This document shows positions 55,707 through 64,000 of a stretch of DNA of 64,000 bases, one piece after another (positions within the stretch are counted from its first letter, which is position 1; each line of letters begins with the position of its first letter). Made by a program: the position numbers and the translations under genes. Below the pieces are notes generated by a model. It worked only from the letters and a program-made list of their open reading frames with translations, was not told the origin of the DNA and did no database searches. The stretch is from Hermatobates lingyangjiaoensis. Lineage: Eukaryota; Arthropoda; Insecta; Hemiptera; Hermatobatidae. Where the stretch lies: NCBI GenBank assembly GCA_026182355.1, contig JAPFBL010000049.1:5973001-6037000 (forward strand), in the 5' to 3' direction.

Positions 55707-58512
55707 TATTATATTACATCTAGTTATTCTTTTTATTAAAAAAAGCAATTCCAGTAATCGTTTTTTGTTTTATGTTTATTTCTTTTCTATAACTGTCATA
55801 AAACTTTTTTCTTTTCATTTAATTTTCCCAGGTATTATATTAACATTTTTATTTTTTCTCTTTTTTTTTTTAATTCCCTGCTATTTGTGGTCTAGTTGTG
55901 TAGATGTATGTGTGTGAATGTGTATTCATTTTGCTTTGTGATCATTTCAGATCATAAAAATAAATATCATTTTGACATTTTAATGATTACATCGTCATTA
56001 AAAAATAAGAATATAGTTTTTCAATAAAATCTAACTATCGTAACATTCTCAGTGATTAATCAGGAGCTATTTATTTTGTTATTACCGACTAATATTATAA
56101 ATACTAGACTATAGAAAGAACCAAAGGTTATAACATTTAATAACAAGAATTTAGTCAATAGTTGAACCCAAAGGATAGATATTAAAAGAACTGGGAAATA
56201 ACCGGCGGTTCTAATTGTCTTGTTTTTTACGGTTATCTAGTTAAAACTATCATGGTGAATATATAAGGCAATTTCTAATAATGTTTAACATAGAATATTG
56301 GCTGCATATTAAATGTAGGTTTGCAACATTTCCAGAAAAATATGATCCATCGAGATGGTGTTATTTTAATGCATACTTATTTTAGTTTACCGAATATTTA
56401 ATCTACTCTATTTGGCTTATTTTGTTCTCTGATTACTTTAAAGTGCCCTAAAAAAATGGTTTGAGCCTATGTTATTCATTTGGATCTTTTTCATGATTTT
56501 ATAAAAAGAATTTATAAAATTATGATTGCACCTGATTATATCTTGTCTGTAAATTTACTAATTTAAGTGACTAGGACTCCCCCAAAAAATATTATAAACA
56601 GTAATTATCTGAGAAGTTATAAAATAAGTATTTTAAAGTAATAATGAATAAATCATGAGGCTAAATAATAAACAAACAACTTGGAATGGCATAAACTCAA
56701 AATTACCAAAAGCAAAACATAACATCAAACTCGTTGACAGTCGAATTGGCTTTGATTTAATTTTAACTAAACTATCGTATAGATGCAATATGAAACGAAG
56801 TGGTACAGTATTATTAATAGCTATAAATAAGCTATATAAAATTTCCTTTGTTTTATTGTGAGAATATTCATATTATCAGCTAAAACAAACTTAAAATTAT
56901 TGACCTAAAACAATCTCATATATTACTTTTATTATTATTAAACTGAGGGCTTCCATTATTATCAAACTCTAGCGCACCAAGTTGATATTTGTCTTGTTTT
57001 CCCTCTTTTGTAGTTCTAAAACCAAATTTAGATTTTAAGAAATATAGTGAACTTTATATTTTTTTAGTTTTAATGAACTTGTTTTTTTGCGAAGTCTCAC
57101 TGACTACTATTGATTTTAAGCATATTTAACAAAAATTTTTGATTCTATACTTGTATCGTATTAATATGAAATGTCCTTAGAGCTCTCAGCCTCTTCCAGG
57201 TGGAGTCTGCCACCTTTGTCTGATGTTAATTCTACTCTCACAATTGTCCTTAAAGATAGCAGTGTCCAATTATATAATCCATATATTTACAAATCTTTTC
57301 TTGGCAGATTTATAATTTTCTTTACACATTTAAATTCAATTTAAATAAAATTGTTATATTAAAATAGACCTAGTCATTTTAGCCACCATCTTCATTGATT
57401 CATTACAAGCATCCTTGAGATTTCGTAGGTGCTTTGCGCTAAAAAAGTATGGATCACAGAAGGTAATGTTATGCTGCAACCTTTATCTAATGAGTTAGCT
57501 GCCTCATTCTTCTGTATTGCTTCATGTCTAGATACTCTCATGAGAGTAACATTGCTGGAATTAATGTTAGTTTTTAAATTATACTGTCATATATCTCAAA
57601 TTACAGAGGTACAGTAATCAATTGTGATACAACTTCTCTATGTGAGGAATTGTGCCCGGTAACATGTATGGCAAACTATTAGACTTTTGTATTATTAAAT
57701 GTTTACTATTTTATCTCTCATATAGTGACTTTATTTTTTACCGGTTGCAATGGATTCCAAATTGCTCTTTGCTGAGAAAGTTATCTAAAAGTGGGATATT
57801 TCCTAATTTTTCAATGCTGGAGGTAAAATAAGTGTCATTACTCCGCTTATTTATTGATTTTCTTGTTTATTTGTCGGGAGGGTTGTTCACATCTAATCAT
57901 CACATAGTGGCGATGGCACACATCGCTGTCAGCAGCCTATAGTGTCTCAACTTCGCTTGTGGTTGGTTCTATACTAAAATACTTATTTTTGTTAGATTGT
58001 TGCATTTGATTCTACAGTTTTTGGATTAAAACATGTTTATATTAGCTGTAATTCATTGCATTTGAAGGTGTGTTATCGACTAAATCCTCAAAGCAGGGTT
58101 TTTAAAGTCTGATTTCCTTAAGTCTTAAAGCGTTTTCTAATTTTCAACCATGGTTTTAACCAACTATTATAATTTTGTAGAACTACAAAATTTTTGCATA
58201 CTAAAGTTTTATAGTTCGAAAGAAAGTAATGATGTACGTAATTGGCAATAAAGTTAACTTTTAAAAGACGGTATTACTCAAAATAGTATTGTTCATTTAC
58301 ACTTTAGAGGCCAATTTATCAAAATAACAAAATGATCCATTTTCTGATCGCTAAATTCACCATAACACTAATTTTTTGAAGGATTTTCCCCCAAAACTCC
58401 ATAGCTCATTTATTTGTCGGGTAGGATTTTATTTCCTTTTTTTAGTAACACTATATACCAAACGATGTGACCTGTTGTATGCCCACAAAAATTTGATTTG
58501 GAGACCCCCCTC

Positions 58513-58514
<2 letters not shown>
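55707..58514. other. Unassigned AT-rich stretch
   Basis: Open frames at 56655-56861 and 57429-57617 have no known domain. No repeat copy was recognised. Confidence 0.45.
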
Positions 58515-58553
<39 letters not shown>

Positions 58554-58625
58554 ACACAAACACACACACACAGAGATATCATCAGAATCTTTTAAAATGG
58601 ATTTTGAAACTTTAATGAAAGTTTG
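58515..58625 (-). repeat. CA microsatellite with a probable reversed repeat A end
   Basis: A (CA)n tract at 58515-58573 is followed by sequence whose reverse complement (attttaaaagattctgatga, then tatctctgtgtgtg) resembles the gatgatgtctgcgtatgtg end of repeat A. The palindromic start of repeat A was not found. Confidence 0.45.
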
Positions 58626-60194
58626 GACCACCAGGTAGAAAATCTGGAGTAGTATGTACTCTTAACTATACTGTGATTAAGCATTATTCCTTAAAGACAG
58701 AAATGTTTAATCGGTTAATTCTGTTTATTGCAGTTATAGTTTAAATATATTATCAAAATTTGTAGAGTTTAACTAAATATACTCTGCTGTCTCCCAGACA
58801 CATAAATCACTGAAAATGGCATTCAGTTTTCTTTTATTTACTATACTTGACATATAGTAAATCAGATGTGTTTATTTTAACGATATTAATCAATGTAGAC
58901 TTTACTCAATCTGGAAATATTGAAAAAAATAAATAAAAACCTTTTTAGCATTATTACAGAACTGTGAGTTCCATAAAAAAAGTGTATGATTTAAAGAATG
59001 AAGGATTTATGTAGCGTTATTATTGGTTGAAGTATTGTTCAGGAAAAGTCACAAATTAAAGAAATAGAAATTCACTGGACCTTGTTGTCGAATTAAGGAT
59101 GTTTGATAAGGAGTAACTAAAAACTGGTGATTTTATATAGCGTTAATAATAAACTTAGTGTTGATGAGAAAGAGTTATTATGAAGGAATGAAAAAAATAG
59201 CATTGATATATTGCTGTTATGACACTAAGTGTTGGACTTACTTAACACTTTACTAATTAATATATTTTTCCTATTCTATAATATTTCTAATAATATTTTG
59301 AAATACCATGTATCATCTTTGATTTCTGTAAAATACCTGTCAAAGGCGGGCACGTCTGCTAGCAGTACAATAAAATTGGTTAATAGAGGAGTGGCAAGTT
59401 TTAGTTCTATCAATTTTTCTGATTTTCATATAATTGTTTGACATAACATAAAATTTATGATACTAATGTTCAACAAGAAATGGTTACGTTTACCGTTTAC
59501 TATTAAAAAAATATAATATGTCACCCAAACCGAGTAAATATTGTCACTGTAACATAAAATAAATGTCACGAAATAGTTTACATTGGTAGGACTACCCTAA
59601 GTGAAATGTTTACTTTATTATACAAGAAAAAGTTGAAGTAATTTTATATTAAAATAGTAATTTAAAAGTAGGATTATTTTTAAAACTTAAAATTGCAATT
59701 TTTTACAAAAAAAGATTATTATTTACTTACATTTTTTACATATACATTTATTGGCTTCTGCCACATCTTTGGGGCTTTTTTACTATTACATTTGACATGG
59801 ACAATTCTTCTCAGTAACGTTTCTGAACATTCTCTGAGTTCCCACTCTCTGATTACCACGGCCCTATACAAAATCTCGAAAACAATTTTTAAATCATACC
59901 AAATAGTAGTTATCAATCAACTTTTATTATATCAAACATTTATTGATTTTTAGTTAGGACTAGCATGTCACTTCTAGAATAGGAGCCTCTGTAGTCAATT
60001 TCCAAACTGAGCCTAGCACAGGCCTACAATGCTGCTAAACCAGACTGTTAGTAATCTGCTTGGTAACATTGATGTATGTATAACAAAACATGCATTTGAA
60101 TTGTCATAAAAAAAAATATTAAAACTGATAATAATATCTTTACTATAAATGATGAATTAGATATGACAAATATCTTCTAAAACAACTAACCTAA
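58626..60194. other. Unassigned AT-rich stretch
   Basis: Overlapping open frames on both strands at 59693-59953 show no domain. No gene is supported. Confidence 0.45.
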
Positions 60195-60310
60195 TAAACC
60201 ATAATCGCCTCTGAAGTGGTAGGTCCATGGTTCGATATACTCTGGCTCCCAATTGATTCAGCGGGAGTCCCTCGAAGAGTCAGTGTGAGCTACTCGTTAA
60301 AGATCCCTAT
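60195..60310 (+). repeat. SINE, internally deleted copy
   Basis: It starts inside the tRNA-like head (cgcctctgaagtggtaggtc, B-box-like ggttcgatata), then jumps to the gagctactcgttaaagatcc part of the body. It is directly followed by the next SINE. Confidence 0.6.
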
Positions 60311-60637
60311 GGGGGCCAGGTTAGTTCAGTGGTTAACGTGCTCACCTCTGAACTGATAGGAACAGGGTTCGATCCCCACCTAGCAATCGATTTATTCATG
60401 TGGGAGGTGAATAAATCTGAGCACGTCGTCCCTCGTAGAAGGACGTTAAACCATCGTTCTCGAGCCTGTCCGATGTCAGGTAATCGTTAAGATCCCTACT
60501 CTAAATACACTTCAGTTAGACAAAATCTAGGACTCCCACTGTATAATCAATTTTAATTGTGTGGTATCGTAAAGGGCAAATGTTCGGCCTACGTGTGTAT
60601 CCTTGTGAGACTATCACTGCAACCTAACCAAACCTAA
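60311..60637 (+). repeat. tRNA-derived SINE, copy 2 (best promoter)
   Basis: A-box TTAGTTCAGTGG (60321-60332) and an intact B-box GGTTCGATCC (60365-60374) sit in a tRNA-like head. The body matches 30161-30486 (gagcacgtcgtccctcgtag, tgtggtatcgtaaaggg, ttcggcctacgtgtgt). The tail is aacctaaccaaacctaa. A further 50-bp piece of the same family follows at about 60640-60690. Confidence 0.8.
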
Positions 60638-61789
60638 AATTCCTACGCTTAAATACACTTGAGAATACAAAATTTAGGACTCCCAAGGTAGAAACAATGG
60701 AACATGCAATATTTCCTCGAGGAATCAGCATCGGAAGGTTGATTTTATCAGTCCCTCAGTCCTTTACAACAACAACAACAAAATCGATATACTACCTGAA
60801 TTTGTACTTTTACATTTTAGTATTTGATTATTGTTTAAGTAACCATAAGTATACATTTTATCAAACTGGTCGTTATACTAAATTGAAATCACAAGTCCAT
60901 TAATGATGATAATATTGAATTAAGAAAAATGATTGATTTTAATAATAGATAAAGATGCGAAAATGGTGGGCAAGTGTAAGTAAATGGGACTGCAATAGAA
61001 GGGAGTGGTAAACACGCAAATATGTGGTGCCACTGCTATCCCAGGCACTCGTCCAAGTCATTTGGACCCTTTCCAGTCTTCTTACTCTTCTCATATCCAC
61101 TTTCTCTTTATTCTCTTTATTACATATTTAGAGTTTTTCACATTTTTGTCCAATGTATTAAAAAAATAATTACCGATTTATTCATTAGGATCAATTATTT
61201 AAAGTTGTAAGATTGAAAAGAGGAAAAAAATTAACGTACTGGTTGAATTTTTGTAAAAAAACTTGAACAATGAGTAGTTTTTTGAAATGTGACAGTTATT
61301 TGTATATAGCAAACTTACAACTTTACTAAGGCCAATGACTCTAATTTTTTATGGAACCATCAGGATTCCATTATAATTAATTATAAGGTCATATAATTAA
61401 AAATTATGCTCTTCTTTATGCAATTAAACCAAAAGGCATTTTTGGGAATACATTCTTGTTTAACTGTAACAGATGAAAACCATAATGTACGGTTGGTTGA
61501 AAAAACTGAAACTTGAAAACTGAAAAACCAGTATGTACTGTTAAGTTATTCTGGATTTTTATTTTTTTTTAATATAATAGATTATATTTAATTTAGAATA
61601 ATCATCAGCTATTTGCGTACTCAGCTCCCTATAGCCTATAACAGTTTTTTTTATGTTTCACATTAAATCAAAATTTCTCGTTGAAATTTTGATGTGACTT
61701 AGAAAACTGAATATTACAGATAAATATTATTAGGCCATATATATATGATTTGTTGAAATGATGACTAATAGGAGAGTAGAATTTGTAGG
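60638..61789. other. Mostly unassigned stretch
   Basis: After the SINE piece, no gene or repeat was recognised. A more GC-rich patch lies at about 61000-61080. Confidence 0.45.
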
Positions 61790-62160
61790 TCCATGCGTGC
61801 GGTCCCAGTTACCCGCTGCCTAGCGAAGCCTCCGCTATTCCTCCAATGGATATAGAGGTTGCACAGTCCCTCTGTGAAATAAGATTATTGGCAGAAAACA
61901 TGAGCCTCACTTTTGCAGTGAACTCCTGTTCCCTTTCTATTCTTGATTTTTGTGGTGGTTGGGTGTTGGTTTTGTCTATTTTATCAAGGCAGTTGAATCA
62001 CCCCAGCACTTCTCGACCTCGACAGGTCACAAAATGGGAGAGTTCCGAACAAATTTTATTCTAGGTTCGAAGGTCCTAGAACTCGGGATGACGAACATGT
62101 CACTGATTTGAGAGTTCAGCGCGGGGCACAAATCTTTGATTAATAAAGCCTCTAGTATTT
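61790..62160 (+). other. GC-richer patch with a 72-codon open frame
   Basis: An open frame runs 61846-62064 (MDIEVAQSLCEIRLLAENMS and on) and the base composition is less AT-rich than the flanks. No domain, splice signal or repeat partner was recognised. It could be a decayed exon or part of an unrecognised repeat. Confidence 0.25.
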
Positions 62161-64000
62161 GAGCGAAGTTCTGTAAGGGTTCACAACTACAGATCAGATT
62201 TTCGCAAAAGGTTTATTGAATTTGATTTTCTCAAGATTCTTCTCAACGCACTAATGATGTCTTCTAACATAGTAAACATTTGAAATCGAGTCATTCTTAT
62301 AAACGGCTCTAGTCTCGACGAGAGCAGATTAATGCCAATTCCCGCATTAAATAGATAATTATATCAAGAGGATTTTTGTAGAAAGACTCCGTCACTTTCA
62401 ACTCCGAGGAGAAAAATTAAGGGTTAAATGAATTTGGAAAAACAGTTTATGAATATGACTTGAATATGAATATGAATATGAATTGAGAGAGGTGTGAGGA
62501 AGCGTTACTAAACAATTATTAACTAAATAATACCAAAAAAATAATTTAATGGAGAACAAATTTTACTGAATGAACTTCATAGAAGTGCCAGACCAAATTT
62601 TACACTATTCCCATTTACACTCAAAGATAAGTATAATACAAAGGAAATATTTTGGTCAATGTATTATGGTTAGCCAATTAATTTAAAATATTCAGGTATT
62701 TACTAACAATTATCGATACTCCTTTGAAATATGCCTTTGTTATCGCTGAGAAAGAGAAAACTGAAGGCAATACCAGATTGTTTAAGACCACTCAAATGTG
62801 TAAAAGTCAAACTCAAAGAAATAAAAACGATGGTGGAAAGAGAATATTCAACAAAAACATAATAAGTTCTATGAAAAGAATAATTTAATTAAATACAGAT
62901 TATTCTCTACTATTACAATTTTTAAAATTATTATTTAACTTTTTTGAAATTGATCTTATAATAGATTATATAAAATGATATAATATTCTTGAGAATGTTC
63001 ATTTTCCATGAGTTTAACCGGATTTTAAGTTAGTTTCAAACTGGTAGGGTAACTAAATAAAGTGATTATCACCGGGGACTAGGGATAATAATGAAAACCT
63101 GTAGTCTAGAAATTATTGAGTCTTAGCAAGGCTGGCTTATAGAGTTAGGGTGGGTTTGGGCAAGCCTAGTTTATCAGGACCACCCCCGTTACCTGCTCAA
63201 TACTGCCGTCATTCTCATCCTCTCTATCTTCACTCAAATATTTTCTACCAAGCCTGTCTTATCAGACCAATAGTAACATTATCATTTTTTTTTCATTAAA
63301 ACCAAATATTACAGAAATCACAATATAACATTAAGTTTTAAGCATATCTCGTTGATTTAGCACAATGGTTCAAGACCTAAAGTAGACCACACCCCTAAGA
63401 CAATGTGAGAAGCTTCTCCAAGGGAGGTTTAAAAAACCATTTTTAAACTTTTCCCATACCTTATATAATTACTTTTTTAATTGATAGTGAATAAAAACAG
63501 TATGCTTCATATATATGCGTTTTCACCAAATCGTATGATTTTACAACTGGAATCTTTTAGTTAAGGACAACTTATTACAGGCTATCTAAGATTTTGCATA
63601 ACTTCTCAGTTTAGGTTTCCTATCAGTTTAATTCGTCATATATTTCGTAAGATTAGTATATTGATGTATTTTTGGGTTTTGTAGCCAGTGTTGTTATTAG
63701 CGTTTTGTGTATGTCACTAGTTTTTTTTCTTTAATTTAATAACCTTTGTAATGTTAACAATCTTACATTGAGTAAATGTTTGATGGCTCATTATGTTCTA
63801 GATTACAAATTTTTAGTGTCAGATACGTCACCGAAAGTTTTATATGAAGTAGTTTTCCCCGTACTAATCAGGGTAGAAATAGTAAAATATAGTTTTAATA
63901 TAATACTGCCACAAGCAGTAATATAAGCAGTGCGATCATCATCCAACTATTACAGAGGTGGTTCAAAGATAGAAATCGATTACAATGTGTTAATCATATA
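62161..64000. other. Unassigned AT-rich stretch
   Basis: A short GAATAT hexamer repeat lies at about 62452-62483, and a GC-richer patch at about 63130-63200. No gene was recognised up to the window end. Confidence 0.45.

Noticed and set aside
59693..59953. Overlapping sense and antisense open frames
   Set aside because: No domain, no composition change and no repeat partner; probably chance.

Overview
This is a 64-kb stretch of AT-rich nuclear DNA from an animal, most likely an arthropod. I saw no intact host gene. The evidence for an arthropod is the mix of mobile-element remains: a deleted mariner, Helitrons whose protein has the Arg/Glu-rich N-terminus common in arthropod copies, an I/R1-type non-LTR retrotransposon with RNase H, tRNA-derived SINEs ending in CCTAA units, and Penelope-like fragments. 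Hemiptera is only a guess.

Layout. 0-6.7 kb: dispersed repeats (family A, family B) and one frameshifted coding-like stretch at about 5.2-5.7 kb. 7.1-9.6 kb: inverted-repeat modules in (TA)n tracts, next to a Penelope-like reverse transcriptase fragment. 10.4-16.5 kb: an orphan 153-codon ORF and a second copy of repeat B. 17.1-18.4 kb: two more inverted modules. 18.4-22.8 kb (minus strand): a decayed non-LTR retrotransposon split by a small Helitron at 19911-20790. 26.1-27.0 kb: a deleted mariner. 29.1-30.5 kb: a second RT fragment and a SINE. 34.2-38.0 kb: repeat B, an unknown ORF, and a decayed Helitron with Rep and helicase pieces. 39.6-40.7 kb: another small Helitron. 42.5-46.4 kb: a dense cluster of palindromic modules around a Penelope-like GIY-YIG endonuclease fragment. 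49-55 kb: unrecognised coding-like fragments and one more inverted module. 55-64 kb: mostly featureless, with SINEs at 60.2-60.6 kb.

The strongest system is a family of about 15 inverted-repeat modules, many of them bounded by (TA)n. Their conserved part can be drawn as a small type I hammerhead ribozyme: stem I, CUGANGA, stem II, GAAA, a self-complementary stem III, then a non-G base at the cleavage position. Different subfamilies use different sequences for stems I and III yet keep the pairing. Penelope-like elements are known to carry hammerhead motifs in their terminal repeats, and two Penelope-like protein fragments lie directly beside these modules. I infer that the modules are Penelope-like terminal repeats, or small non-autonomous relatives, stored as head-to-head pairs.

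A second open question is a set of AT-rich coding-like fragments that I could not assign to any family (about 5.2, 10.4, 15, 35.2, 49.1-49.9, 53.0-53.6 and 54.6-55.0 kb). Some are related to each other. All reading was by eye, so boundaries given as 'about' may be off by tens of bases.
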